Positions 43,013 through 55,224 of a DNA stretch of 64,000 bases are shown here, in pieces. Numbering within the stretch: position 1 is the first letter of the stretch; the number at the start of each line of letters is the position of its first letter. Below the pieces are notes generated by a model that had not been told where the DNA came from, did not search any database, and saw only the letters and a list, made by a program, of their open reading frames with translations. Source of the stretch: Amphiura filiformis. Lineage: Eukaryota; Echinodermata; Ophiuroidea; Amphilepidida; Amphiuridae. The position numbers and the translations under genes are program-made. The stretch covers positions 23,493,893 to 23,557,892 of the forward strand of contig NC_092646.1 in NCBI RefSeq assembly GCF_039555335.1, given 5' to 3'.

Positions 43013-44850
43013 ATGAAGACCATACACCAATTGCAGCATTTACAGGGTATAACATATCAAGTACAACTTGAGTCGAATTATGCAAATAGTTTTCAACCAT
43101 ATATGTGTATCTACTGCAGACGATTTTACAGTGATTTCACATATTATGTGAAACATATAGCAAGACATAGAATGAAATTACACAGGTACTGGTACAGCTG
43201 TAAACAGGCCATACCTGAAAGGTTTCCCAGTCACACCAAAGTGAAACTGTATGAATGTAAATATTGTGACAATAGGTTCTCTCCAAGTGCACAGAATACA
43301 CATGAAAGCATTCACAGCAAAGAGAAGCCACACCAATGTAAATATTATACAAAGACTCTCTCACATGCAGAAGACAAGACTAAACATGGAAGAATTCACA
43401 CTAAAGAGAAACCTTACCAATGTGAATATTGTGAAAAGGCTTTCTCAAATACAAGTAACAAGACTACACATGAAAGGATTCACACCAGAGAAAAACCATA
43501 CCAATGTAAGTATTGTGACAAGACTTTCTCAGATGCAGGTAACAAGACTAGCCATGAAAGGATTCACACCAAAGAGAAAACATACCAATGTAAATATTGT
43601 AAAAGACTTTCTCACAAGCAGGTAACAAGACGGTACATGAAAGGATTCACACCAAAAAGAAACCTTACCAATGTAAATATTGTGAAAAGCCTTTCTCAGA
43701 TGCAGGTAACAAGTCTAGACATGAAAGGATTCACATCAAAGAGAAACATTACCAATGTAAATATTGTGATAAGACTATATCAAAGGCAGGAGACAAGGCT
43801 ACACATGAAATGATTCACAGCAAAGAAAAACCATACAAATGTAAATATTGTAAGAAGGCTTTCTTACAGGCAAGTAACAAGACTAGACATGAAAGGATTC
43901 ACACCAAAGAGAAACCCTACCAATGTAAATATTGTGAAAAGAGTTTTCCAGAAACTGGTAGCAAAACTAAACATGAAAGGATTCACACCAAAGAGAAACC
44001 TTACCAATGTAAATATTGTGAAAAGACTTTCTCAGATGCAAGTAGCAAGATTAGACATGAAAGGATTCACACCAAAGAGAAACCTTACCAATGTAGATAT
44101 TGCAAAGACTTTCTCACAGGCAGGACACAAGACTATACATGAGAGGATTCACACCAAAGACAAACAATACCAATGTAAATATTTTGAAAAGACTTTTCCA
44201 GAAACTGGTAGCAAAACTAAACATGAAAGGATTCACACCAAAGAGAAACCTTACCAATGTAAATATTGTGAAAAAACTTTCTCACAAGCAGGAGACAAGA
44301 CTAGACATGAAAGGATTCACACCAAATAGAAACCTTACCAATGTAAATGTTGTGAAAAGACTTTCACAGAGGCAGGACACAAGACTAGCCATGAAAGGAT
44401 TTACACCAAAGAGAAGCCATACCATTATTGTAAACTTTCACAGAGGCAGGACACAAGACGACTACATGTAGACATGAAAGGAATCACACCAAAGAAAAAC
44501 CATACAAATGCAGGTAACAAGATTAGACATAAAAGGATTCACACCATGGAGAAACTTACCAATGTAAATATTGTGAAAAGAGTTTCTCACAGGCAGATTA
44601 CAAAAAATAGCCATGAAAGGATTCACACCAAAGAGAAACCATACCAATGTAAATATTGTGAAAAGTCTTTCTCAAATACAAGTCCCAAGACTTGCCATGA
44701 AAGGATTCACATCAAACATCAAAGAAATACCATACCATTAAATATTATAAAAATACTTCCTCAAATACAAGACAAAAGGTTAGTCAGGAAAGATTTACAC
44801 CAAATCTCATTTTACCTTACCAATGTAAATATTGTGAAAACCTTTCCATA
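43013..44850 (+). pseudogene. C2H2 zinc-finger gene, degenerate
   Basis: The ATG at 43013 follows an acceptor-like TTATTTTAG, so this may be a last exon. About 20 tandem 84-nt units encode fingers of the type YQCKYCEKTF...H-x3-H with linkers IHTKEKP, similar to KRAB-type arrays. The frame shifts near 43590 (one base lost in a unit) and again near 44100. It is stopped by TAG at about 44327 and again near 44608. Several ligands are lost (for example CKYY and CKYF in place of CKYC). In nearly every finger the core leucine of F-x5-L-x2-H is lysine (NKTRH, SKTKH, DKTRH). DNA binding was the likely ancestral role. Confidence 0.8.
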
Positions 44851-44942
44851 GGCAAGTAAAAAACTAAACATGAAAGGATTCACACCAAAGCGGAATCTTG
44901 CCAATACTGCAAGAGATTTCAGTTCAGTTGCACTACAATCCC

Positions 44943-45910
44943 CGGCAGTGGCGGATCCAGAGCAGTCTAGGGAGGGGGGGGCAATTTACGAAATCAAAAA
45001 AATGTAAGTAATGGCCGGAGCGCTTGCGCGACGCAGGGGGGTGTCTGAGGGGGGATGTGCCCCCCTGAAAAGGTTTGGAAAATGAAGACCCAATTGAAGC
45101 CATTTGGTGGACCATTTTGTCACTATTATTTGTAAAATTTTAGTTTGAAAAAGCCTAAAATTTGCGAAAAGACAGCTCAAATGAAGCCATTTGTGGACAA
45201 GTTTTAACTTTTATTGTCTGAGAAGTAAGACAATTTTGTAAAATGAAGACCTAATTGAAGCCATTTGGTGGACTATTTTTGCACTATTATTGTGTAAAAT
45301 TTTAAGTTTGAAAAGGCCAAAAATTTGCGAAATTAACGGGCCAATTGAAGCCATTCGTGGACAAGTTTTGACCTTTATAAATTACCCGATATTGCTTTAG
45401 ATGTAAACATAAAAGTTGCGCACGCAGGGGGTGTCGGCGGGGTGCTCCCCTCAGAAGTGAGAAACTTTAGCAAAATGAAGACCTAATTGAAGCCATTTGG
45501 TGAACCATTTTGGCACTATTATTGTGTAAAATTTAAGTTTGAAAAATGAAACGGCCATTTGCGAAATGACGGGCCAAATTGAAGCCATTCGTGGACAAGT
45601 TTTGACCTTTATAAATTACCCGATATTGCTTTAGATGTAAACATAAAATTGCGCACGCAGGGGGTGTCTTTTGCAAAATGAAGACCTAAATTGAAGCCAT
45701 TTCGTGGACCATTTTGGCACTATTGTGTAAAAGTTTAGTTTGAAAAAGCCGAAAATATCAAATTTGAAAAAATGACAGGCCAATTGAAGCCACTTTTTCC
45801 CCTGTTAATTGTATGAATTATTGGTTTAAACATCAAGTGGTGGGTGTTAAAATTTAATACAGACACGAAAACGGGCACTTGTTTGTATAAGCAGGGGTGT
45901 CTGGAAATTT
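44943..45910. repeat. Array of 160-235-bp units after a hAT-like end
   Basis: It begins AGTGGCGGATCCAG, like hAT ends. Then four degenerate units follow, starting near 45070, 45236, 45470 and 45670, each with AAAATGAAGACCTAATTGAA, GTGGACAAGTTTTGACC and GGGGGTGTC phrases. No matching right end was found. Non-coding. Confidence 0.55.
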
Positions 45911-45921
45911 TGTCAAAATAA

Positions 45922-46195
45922 GGGACCGTTCACAAACACTTGTTAGGGGGGACCTGATGCAAAAAGGGGGCCCTGAAATGATTTGCCCCTTCTAAGGGGG
46001 AGGGCTGAAAAAATGACCACAAATTTTCCTGGAAAAATTGAGCTTATATGCTTTTTTATGGGGTTGACCCATAATTTTCATGTCAAAAAGGGAGGGGCCC
46101 TGAAATTTTTGAGGTCTGTAAAGGGGGGCCCCGAAAAATTTTCGCGATGAAGTTTTTGCATCAGCCCCCCCTTACAAGTGTTTGTGAACGGTCCC
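45922..46195. mobile_element. Harbinger-like MITE (GGGACCGTTCAC family)
   Basis: The ends are GGGACCGTTCACAAACACTT and the complement, flanked by TAA (45919-45921 and 46196-46198). It is homologous to 42574-42854. Confidence 0.85.
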
Positions 46196-46600
46196 TAAAT
46201 TATATATCATTGCTTTTTAAAACAAAAAAGGGCCCGAACTCAATTTGTACAAGTTTAAATGTTACACTGATACTTTATAGGCCTAAGACTTGAGATTCGC
46301 AATTAAAGCACGCATGGATCAATGTTGAATTGAAGTCAGCACGGAGTCCGTCTTAATAGGCCTACTGACTTTGGTGACAAAATTTTTACATGCTTTTGGG
46401 CAGAGGACCCGCCTTCAAGCAAAATAATCACAGGCCTATATAGATTAACCCGACTGCGATTTAGGCATGGGCCTACTATACGTGTAATTTAACCTTTTCC
46501 CTTCTCCTTTTCTCTTCTTTTTTTCTCCTTTTTTCCTCTTTACAGAAATATCTTAATGTTCCTACCCGGGGACTGGAAAAAAGGTGAATTTTGCCCCCCC
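46196..46600. other. No gene; pyrimidine-rich tract
   Basis: Non-coding, with a CT-rich tract at about 46497-46545. It abuts the 3' tail of the LINE. Confidence 0.45.
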
Positions 46601-47195
46601 TTACTTACTTACTTGCTTATTTCGGGTGGTTTTCCCGAACCACGACAGCTCTCCATATCCTCCTGTCCTGCATCGCCGTTCCCAGGTCTGATGCTTGTAG
46701 TCCAGTGTCCTGCTTGAGAACATCTACATATGTAAGGGGTTTCTTGTTCCGTGTTTGGGTGTCCAGGTTATCAGATTGGCGACAGGTTCGCACTTACTCC
46801 TGTAGCAGTGTCCAGCGAAACGTGTCCTCCTTTCTCTAATCTCAGCTGTAATCTTCTCTGAGAGTCTTGGAAGATCTCCATACAGCTCTTTGTTGTTTAT
46901 ATGCTGCTTCCAATGGATGTTGTACACTGCCCTAAGCATTCGAGTGTAACAGCCGTCCAGCTCTTTAGATAGTTTTCGAGTTAGGGTCCAGGCTTCGCAT
47001 CCATATGTTAACACAGACTCCACTGTTGCACTGAAAACCCGTAGTTTAAATTTCTTTGGTAGAGCAGACTTCCAGATCTTGTTTAGGCTGTTAAGCACAT
47101 CGTGCTCTGTGCTAGCCATCCATGCTCCAAGATATTTGAAGTCTTTCACTTCATCTAGCTTTGTGCCATTATTTGTGCTGAAGTTAACCTGCTGG

Positions 47196-47791
47196 CCCGG
47201 GGGATCACTCATATATGAAAGTTGTAAGCATCCGCGTGAAAGAAAACGCGGATTTAGGGTTGTTTTAAAAAGCAAAACGAGGATCCGCGCGGATCCGCGA
47301 TTAGGGTCTCAAAACACTCATTTTACTAAAAGAAGGGGTGTTTTGTTAAGGACGATCCTCGTTTAGGGTAGTTTTTCTAAAATTACCCAATTAACGGACA
47401 TTAGTGGTGACATATTTAATCAAGTTATTCAGCACAAAAGAGTGGTTTCTGAGCAATTTTACCAACCAGATTTGTAAAAAATCGGAGCCGACTTCAACAG
47501 CACCAATTTTAAGCTTACCGATATCATCACTGTCACTGAATGGCACTCTACCGACACACGCAATGAATAAGGGCAAATTTCAAACCAATTCCTCACTTAC
47601 GGTGTTTTTGTATTGTCTGTCCTTGTTTAGGGTAAATTTCAAACAAATTCCTCGCTTAGGGTATTTTTATTTGAGTAAAATCCTTGTTTAGGGTTAGTTT
47701 GACAAATTTTCGACATCCTAGCTTAGGGTCATTTTGGAAAGTCAATTCACGCGGATGCTTACAACTTTTATACATGAGTGGCCCCCCCGGG
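47196..47791. mobile_element. hAT-like MITE (CCCGGGGG ends), copy 3
   Basis: The ends are CCCGGGGGATCACTCATA and TATACATGAGTGGCCCCCCCGGG (inner part shortened here by reading TGAGTGGCCCCCCCGGG), with inverted GTTGTAAGCATCCGCGTG next to them. They are flanked by the exact 8-bp duplication CCTGCTGG (47188-47195 and 47792-47799). The interior repeats TCCTCGTTTAGGGTA-like phrases. It is inserted in the LINE reverse-transcriptase ORF. Confidence 0.88.
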
Positions 47792-49544
47792 CCTGCTGGT
47801 CTTGGTTAAAAGACATAAACTTTGTCTTGGTGGCATTCATCTTTAAGCCAACCCTTCCGACTTATGTTTCGACCCTTTGCAGAAGTTCCTGAGCTTGTTT
47901 AATTTCCTCTGACAGGAGGGCGATGTCATCCACGAAGTCCAGGTCGGTTACCACTTCTGGCCCAACTCGTCTGCTCTTTCTCCTTTCTAGATGAAATCCG
48001 AGTGCTTCTTCCTTGCCATCTATAGCCATTCTCAAAGCATAGTCGAGCACTATCACAAACAGATAGGGAGCAAGTGTGTCACCTTGTAGAACTCCGGCTA
48101 GGATGTCAAATAGCTCAGTTTCTCCATCAGGGGAGATCACTTTGGCTCTGGTTTGCTTGTATGTCCTTCCAATTGCATCCACAATCTGTTTTGATATCCC
48201 ATAGGCTATGAGGATCTGTAGCATCTTGCCTCGGTGAATAGTATCGAAGGCTTTTCTGAAGTCAATGAATGTTATTATAGCCGGTAGATTTTTGGCCTTC
48301 ACTCCTTCTATTAACCTTCTAAGAGCCAGTATGTGGCTGACAGTTGTTCTTCCCACTCTGAAATCATTCTGGTTGTTTCTCAGAAGTCTATCAACTTCAT
48401 GTTTTATCCTGTTGAGTATCATCCTATTGAAGGTTTTGGCTACTACTATTGAGGATAGGCTGATGCCACGGTAGTTACCTCCTTGACTTAGGTCTCCTGA
48501 CTTCGGTATTGTGATTATATTTAGAATAGACCATTGATCAGGCATTCTTTCTTTCAGCAATGCATCGTTGCAAAAACCTAGCACCAGGTCATCAAGGTCA
48601 CATCTCTTTAAGACTTCTGGTGGGATACCGTCTTCTCCACTACTCTTTCCTTCTGCTATTGCTGTCTTTGCCTTTGTATATTCCTCATGGCTAAAAGGAC
48701 CAACCTCAATCGCGAGATCATCTGTGATGGGTTCTATTATATCATCTTCTCCCTTTATATCTGGGGAACTTCCTAGCAGATCTTTGAAATGATGATACCA
48801 GTTGTTGACCCTTTCCATCTGAGTGTCTCCTTTCAGCTGGCCCCTCATTGACGATTTTCTTCCTGTAATGTCATTGATCAGTCTCCAACTCTGACTGTGT
48901 TTACAGTTGTCATGTGCCATTTCAACTTCTTTTAACTTGGTGTTGAGATCATCCTCAATTGCCTGATTATAGGCTCCTGCTAATTCAGACTTTGCCTGGT
49001 TATAACTGAGCCTATTGTCTTCTGTTGTGCTTTTTTGATATGTCTCATAAGCATCTTTGATTTTCAGTCTTGCTGATGTTACTCTGTGATCACTTGAGAA
49101 GCACGCCTTCCTGATTTTCTTTCTAACAGATATGATCTTCTCTGTTGCTTCTGCAGTGGCGCTTATAAATTTCTCATATCGTTCGGTAGCATTTTCATCA
49201 ATGTCTTCTAGAGGTTGGAATCTGTTGCGTACCTTGATTGTATATTGCTGCTGTAGCTTGTTATCAGAGCATAGAACCCTCCAGTCGAAGTGTTTCTTTC
49301 TTGGCAATGCCTTGCTCTTTCTTAGACTTAGTCTGATCCTTGCTGATACGATCCTATGATCAGATCCTATGCTAGAAAAGGTGCTATAGGCTTCAGCATC
49401 CAGCAAGTTGTTCTTCCACTTCTTCCGAATCAGAACGTAGTCCAATTGGTATTTGCTTCCTGTTGGGCTCATGTACGTCCACAGCTTCCCTTTCCTCTTT
49501 CGAAAATCGGTATTAGCGATTACAAGGTGTTTCTCAATTGAATA

Positions 49545-50154
49545 CATGAATACAAAAGCCACCTAAGTCCATGCGAAGTTATTTTGAAAGAAAAACCTGT
49601 GTATCATTTTAATTCCTTCAGTTAGATTTACCTGGTCAATATAGTAAGTTTTACGTGCAAATGAGTGGATTAACCTGTATTAGGTATGACGATTAGCATT
49701 TCAGGGACTTCGTGGGGTTCATTTTAAATTTTGGACTTAAGTGGTTTTTTGAATCATATACAAAGACAACAATGTTAGAATGAGATTACCACTAGTAAGA
49801 TAATACAAAATAAAGCACACAGGTATGTATAATGTTGATAAGCATTCTGCCATGTAATATAAACCACACACTTTCCTTTATTAAACCCATTTTTTGTTCA
49901 AAAGTCATTCTCCAGCAATGAATGTGTTACAAGTGGACTTTTATACATACTGGATTTCAATCAATGTGTTTCAAGACTCAAATCATGGAATTGGGTGATT
50001 CTTTCATACATGCTATTTTTCACATGCCCAATAGACACAGAGGATGAATTTGAGTTGTTCTTTCATACATATAACAGGCCTATGTATAGCAACAATTTCC
50101 CATGCTTAACTCAATTTGGCCAAAGTATGGACTTAGGTGGCTTTTGTATTCATA
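49545..50154. mobile_element. TA-flanked MITE in the LINE endonuclease
   Basis: The inverted ends are CATGAATACAAAAGCCACCT and its near complement, continuing into AAGTCCAT. They are flanked by TA (49543-49544 and 50155-50156). The uninterrupted LINE site would be the palindrome CAATTGAATATTCAATTG, cut at its central TA. This fits Tc1/mariner-type mobilisation. 610 bp. The MITE supplies the false start of the downstream LINE frame. Confidence 0.85.
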
Positions 50155-51497
50155 TATTCAATTGCTAAATCTACCATATATTTTCCATTTCTGTTGGTTG
50201 TGTCATGATAGGTAAAATTTACATCTCCTGTTCCAACTCTACCATTGAAGTCTCCTACTATTACAAGGACATTGTGAGCTGGGATGGAATCAATGGCTCT
50301 TCTTAGGTTGTCATAGTGTGCTTCAATGTTGTCTTCATTGTCCACGTTAGTTGGAAAATAGGTAACTATAACTGATGTTGCAGGGTTACCCTGAAAGTTG
50401 GCAGCCAGGATACGGGTTGTGTGATGTGTCACGCTAGCTAGTGAGCTTTTTGCATTAGAACTGAGAACAATGCCAACTCCGCCAGTTGCTGCACCTCTAT
50501 TTCTGACAGCTGAAGTTGTAATTAGCGTCTGGCCAAGGATGTCCTCATATCTGACTGGTTCTTTGTGGACTATGCGATGTTCCTGTATCCCCAGTATGTC
50601 TATGTTGTATGCCACCAAGCTGCACACTAGTTCCTCACTGCATCTTTGTTCTCTGATGGTCCTCACATTCATGGTGGAGATTGTTACAATTTTCCTGCAG
50701 TTCATAAGGTTACTCCTATTGCCTCCACACTTATCAGCCTTGTCCCTTCCTTGTGGCTTTGAGGACAAGCCATCATTTGATTTCTCAAAATCCGTGTCAG
50801 CTCCAGGAGTTGGTGTTTTTGTAGGGACTCTAACCCTAGTGTAGTTAAGGTTTGCTGTCATAGTTTTTCTTTTGCTGATTAATTCTGTGGTCGCAACTCC
50901 TACATGGTTTAACATAGGAGTTTTCCTTCTCACAGTTGTCCTGTGGCCGATGTATAATGATAAATCATTTAATCTACGCCCTCCACTCCTACCACTTCTG
51001 TCTCCAACCAGATATGGTAAGTTGTACAGGTCTCAGGACTCCTGCTTGTGTTCACAGACCGTATCCATAGAGTATTATGGACGCCCTTCTGTCGGAGACA
51101 AGATATTGCATCTCAAAACCGCCTGAGGTAGTGAACTACCTCGACTATTTAACCCATAGCTGGGGCTTGGTTGATGGGCGCCAGGGCATGTCCACACGCC
51201 GGTGGGCCTGCACGCCGCATCTCTGGGGCCCAAAGCTGCTCCGAGATCCCTTACAGTTTCGCCTGGGGCCGTGGGGTACCCAGTTACCGTGTGTTGTCGC
51301 TGGGAGGCACTGTAAGAGTCTTGATGTAGGAGAGGCTATGTACTGGCAGGGAAGGCTTACTCAATCTGCTTCCCTTTTCACCTAACGGCTAGCCAGCGGC
51401 AGAAGCTGAAAGCAGAAATTGCAAGCACTAAACTACATGCTAAACTAATCTACCTCGCTAAAGCACTAGACGCATCACAACATCCTGTGTCCAGAGG

Positions 51498-51980
51498 CAG
51501 TGGCGTAACCAGTGGGGTGGCCGGGGGGGGGGCAAGCTGCCCCCCGGACACAAAAAAAACTGGGAAGAAGAGCAAAAAATTGGGAAGGGGAAAAGGGGGG
51601 AAGGAGAGAAAAAGAGGGAAGAAAAAAGGGGAAAGGAGAAAAAAAAAAGGGGGAAAAAGAGGGAAGGAGAGAAAGGGAAAGAAGAAAAGAAAAAAGAGGG
51701 AAAAAGGGAAGGAGAAGAGAAAAGGGAAGGAGAAGAGAAAAGGAAAGAAAGGGAATTTGTACTCTGAAACACTGATTTTTAGCTTCTAATATGCCAAAAC
51801 CAGGAGCTTCAGGGGCGGGGCCCCACCGGGGCTTTGCCCTGGACCACACCAGGGCCCCTAAGGCGGGCCCCTGGACCCCATCCGTTTAACGCTTCGCGGC
51901 AAGCCGCTCGCGACTTTTGGTCAAGAATTGGGAAATTTTCAATCTTGCCCCCCGGAAGGTCAGGTCTGGTTACGCCCCTG
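51498..51980. mobile_element. hAT-like MITE (CAGTGGCGTAACCAG ends)
   Basis: The ends are CAGTGGCGTAACCAG and CTGGTTACGCCCCTG, flanked by the exact 8-bp duplication TCCAGAGG (51490-51497 and 51981-51988). The interior has a 200-bp purine-only tract (51550-51760) of GGGAAGGAGA-like units. The overlapping lysine-rich and serine/phenylalanine-rich frames are by-products. Confidence 0.88.
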
Positions 51981-52428
51981 TCCAGAGGACACCAACACAC
52001 TAGTAGCCCCCCCCCCCCGTAGCCCGAAAAGGTTGGTTTGAAAGAGTGAAGAGCATAAAAAAGTATAATTGGCGCTAGAAACCTAAACCTAAAAACACGG
52101 GGGTAAAAATACTCGATTACGTTTGTACAAAAACATCGGTCTGAAGAATGTGTCATTATTATTATGTCAAAATTTTCAACATTTAATTATTACGTTTCTG
52201 GCAAGGAGGGAGGGGGTCGGCTGAGAAACGAAACTAGTTACGTTTATAGGACGTCATCGATCTTTTGGTTTGTTCCCTAAGTGAATAAGTATTGGACTTG
52301 TGTTTTTATAATTCAAGTATAATCCGTGGACAATGTCTGGTGTTAGTTTTGGGGCGCCTGATACGTTAATTCAGTACAGAAGTGCGGGCCAATTATGTAA
52401 TGACTCAACCCACTTCCCCCAACACTTT
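51981..52428. other. No gene recognised
   Basis: Non-coding, with a run of about 13 C near 52006. It may include more of the LINE 5' region. Confidence 0.35.
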
Positions 52429-52793
52429 GGGGTAAGTGGGACACATTCTGGGGTATGGGTAAATTTGACACATTATATTATTATTTTAAAAAAAAAGGTT
52501 TGTCTCAAAGCTCACGAGTGGTTTGAAAACCAATGCAAATTGACCTTTTTTTATGGTATTTTGAATTTTAAAAAAAGTCAGATTTTCGCCGAATTTTTCC
52601 GGAAAAAACTAAAAAACTAAAAAAAATTGAAATAAAAACAATTTCCGCATTTTTTTTTGTCAAATCGCGCGATTTTACAAATGCGCGCGCAAGCTTTGAG
52701 ACAAACCTTTTTTTTGGCCTTACATTAAAAGAACATATTTTACAGCATTATTGACATAATTATACCAAAAATAATAATACTATACTATCATTA

Positions 52794-53292
52794 GGGGCTG
52801 TGCAATAATTATATGTACCCCGGGGTGGTGAATTCTCAAAAGTGGTCTGCCAAAAATCGCTTGCCCCCCCTTTCGATGATGTGCCAAAAAATCTTTGCCC
52901 CCCCTTTCGACGTGCCAAAAAACCTTTAACCCCCCCCCCCTTCAACGTGCCAAAATATCTTTGCCCCCCCCTTTTTACACACTAAGAACCCTAATTTATA
53001 ACCTTAAATTGTCTTATCATATAATGCGAGCGTAGCGAGCAGGGAATTTTGCATATTTTAACGTGTTCCTAATGTTTTCCTACACCTTTTAGGGCGTAGG
53101 ATATAGAAACTATGCCCAAAATATCTGTGCCAAAAATTGCTTGCCCCTTTCGACCTGCCAAAATTGCTTGACCCCCTTTTGACCTGCCAAAAATGCTTGC
53201 CCCCCCTCCTTTTGGCCTGCCAACAAATCTTTTCCCCCCCCCCCCCCTATAATTCACCTCCTCTGGGGTACACATAATTATTTCACCACCCC
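52794..53292. mobile_element. Harbinger-like MITE (GGGGCTGTGC family), copy 4
   Basis: It starts GGGGCTGTGCAATAATTAT, ends ATAATTATTTCACCACCCC, and is flanked by TTA (52791-52793 and 53293-53295). Two blocks of CCAAAAATCGCTTGCCCC-like units are inside. Confidence 0.8.
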
Positions 53293-54813
53293 TTATGTTT
53301 ATTAATTTCATACTTGAGGCAAACTTTTTTCTTGGTTTTTTAGTGAAAAAAAAAACAAAAAAACCACGATTTGGGATTTTCAGCCACAAAATCAATAATC
53401 AAGTTTTGAGCTTGTTGGCGGCATTATATGCAATAACATTTAACTTAGTGATTTTGTTATTTTTTGCATCAAAAATGAATGGGGTAAGTGGGATAGGCCC
53501 TAATTGTAGGCATATCACCTCAAAAATAATCGCAGCAGAAACACGTTATTTAATGTTCCTACATTATTGAGCTTTATTAAAGCATCAAAAATCAAAAAAC
53601 AGAATTGAAATCGGTCAATGCATTGTGATGTAGTGTCAATTTAAAGATGCTCATAGATGGAATGAAATCCTGCCACAAAATGGCTGTAATGACAAAATTG
53701 GCACATTTCGAGATTTTGAAGGTATATTTGGACGCTTGCTTGAAAAAGCAGCGTTAATTTAAATATCACATGTTAAATGCCTATCTTTCTTAACTTCGTT
53801 ACAGAAAACAAAATTAAAAAATCTATCATTGAATAATCATAATAAATTAACCAAATATACTATTTTAGCAATTTCGGCCAATCTGCAGACAAATTATATC
53901 TCAAAAAATGACTAAGTTCAGCTAATTAATATGCAAAATTGATGCCAATAGAAAACCGTACATGATATAAAGGTGCGGGTTTTTTTGCACACATATGTAT
54001 ACAACGTTCTTTCAATTTATAATTTTGTGTATAAAAATACACAAAAAGTAATTAATTATGCAAATTAGGTAATTACAGCTAATTATGTATTTATGCTATT
54101 ATTATGCAAATTAGGCATGAGTAATTTTAGTTTTTTTTCAATATTTAATGAATGTCTGCTCATTCATCATAATTTTTTTAAGTATGATCCTGTTATGAGG
54201 TTGAATAAATGAACTGCAGTTAATTATTTAAAAACAATACAAAAAAAATAAAAAGTTTGACATTTTGACGGTGTCTAGAATATAATTTTCATTTTACTGT
54301 AAACATGGTATGTGTCACCATTACTCAAAGCCAAGTCCGAAAAGTAAAAATTAAAATTCAGTTGCAATGAGACTTTAAATTAACATTTTGTCATCTGGAT
54401 TAACGTGGGAGGACAATCGGTAAGGTGAACAGCAATTTTACTGTACCGCGTATACAAAAATAGTATGGCCTTGGACACACACAATGGCTTAGAGCTATTG
54501 TGGTTTGGAAAATTACTCCTAAAAAACATTGATTAATGTTTTGCTTCAACTGGTTTTAGGGAAGTGTTTCATTTGTTGTCAACGGAATTAATTTACATGC
54601 TAAGAAAGATTAGTATTTCAGCTAAATGGTGGTAGTTCCTTTACTTCAATAGGCCTATATTTACTGATTTATGAGCGATATTCAAAAATCCAAAAAAGGC
54701 AGTAGCTCTTAAACAAAACAATTTTTAATTTTGGAGGACCCGATGTTAGCCTCGGAAAGGCTTCACACATCATATATTAAAAATTTAAACAATTCGGGAT
54801 AAATGAAGCGTGA

Positions 54814-55224
54814 GTGTCATGTCAAAAGGAGACACTTTTGGGCAGGTTATCAATTTTGAGGTTTTTACATATCTTAAATATAGAGATAATTTGCTCCACA
54901 ACGCCGTTTTCCCCAATGCAATCGGACATTCGTAAGCAAAGATATTTAGTTCGGAAGTTATGGTATTATAAAATTGGAAATTGAGATATCGGCCTTTAAA
55001 AATATTATTGACAATGTTGAGAGCAGGAATTAACTTGAAAAATGTCTCAAAAATACAAGATGCCAGTTATATTCCGGTCTGAAACTATCAGACAATATTT
55101 TTAACATTAATAACATCACAAATTCGCAACAAACCCAAATTGTGAAAAAATCACCCACCGGCAGATTTTTGGCTATTTCTCCATTTACGATTCTGCCCAA
55201 AAGTGTCTCCTTTTGACATGACAC
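54814..55224. mobile_element. MITE with 32-bp inverted ends
   Basis: The ends GTGTCATGTCAAAAGGAGAC and the complement (55205-55224) continue for 32 bp without mismatch. 411 bp, AT-rich, non-coding. No clear target duplication (GTGA against GTCA). Confidence 0.75.

Larger units (their letters stand above)
46617..50933 (-). pseudogene. LINE endonuclease-reverse transcriptase ORF, interrupted
   Basis: The segments 50933-50157, 49542-47800 and 47187-46617 read on in the same frame once the MITEs are ignored. The first has an APE-type endonuclease (MNVRTI, LGIQEHRI, VGDFNGRVG). The second holds the end of the endonuclease (QLDYVL, GSDHRIV) and the reverse transcriptase (NYRGISLSS, FIDFRKAFDT, LQGDTLAPYLF, catalytic FVDDIAL). 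The third has the thumb and C-terminal region (YLGAWM, LTYGCEAW, RFAGHC). Besides the insertions there is a TAA at 47864-47862 and an apparent one-base frameshift near 46740, so it is inactive. Confidence 0.85.
46601..51497 (-). mobile_element. LINE (non-LTR retrotransposon), broken
   Basis: Minus strand. The 3' end is a short (TAAG)n tail at 46601-46616, directly after the ORF stop. The 5' boundary is uncertain: the probable 5' UTR reaches at least 51497, where a hAT-like MITE is inserted. Two further MITEs interrupt the coding region (47196-47791 and 49545-50154). The short tandem tail and the endonuclease-RT order fit RTE-like or related LINE clades; the clade is not settled. Confidence 0.8.

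Noticed and set aside
49545-49562. ATG at 49562 as the genuine start of a LINE ORF
   Set aside because: This ATG lies in the inverted end of the TA-flanked MITE; the LINE frame continues from the upstream endonuclease segment.
51500-51800. Lysine/glutamate-rich or serine/phenylalanine-rich proteins on either strand
   Set aside because: They arise from a purine-only tract inside a hAT-like MITE.
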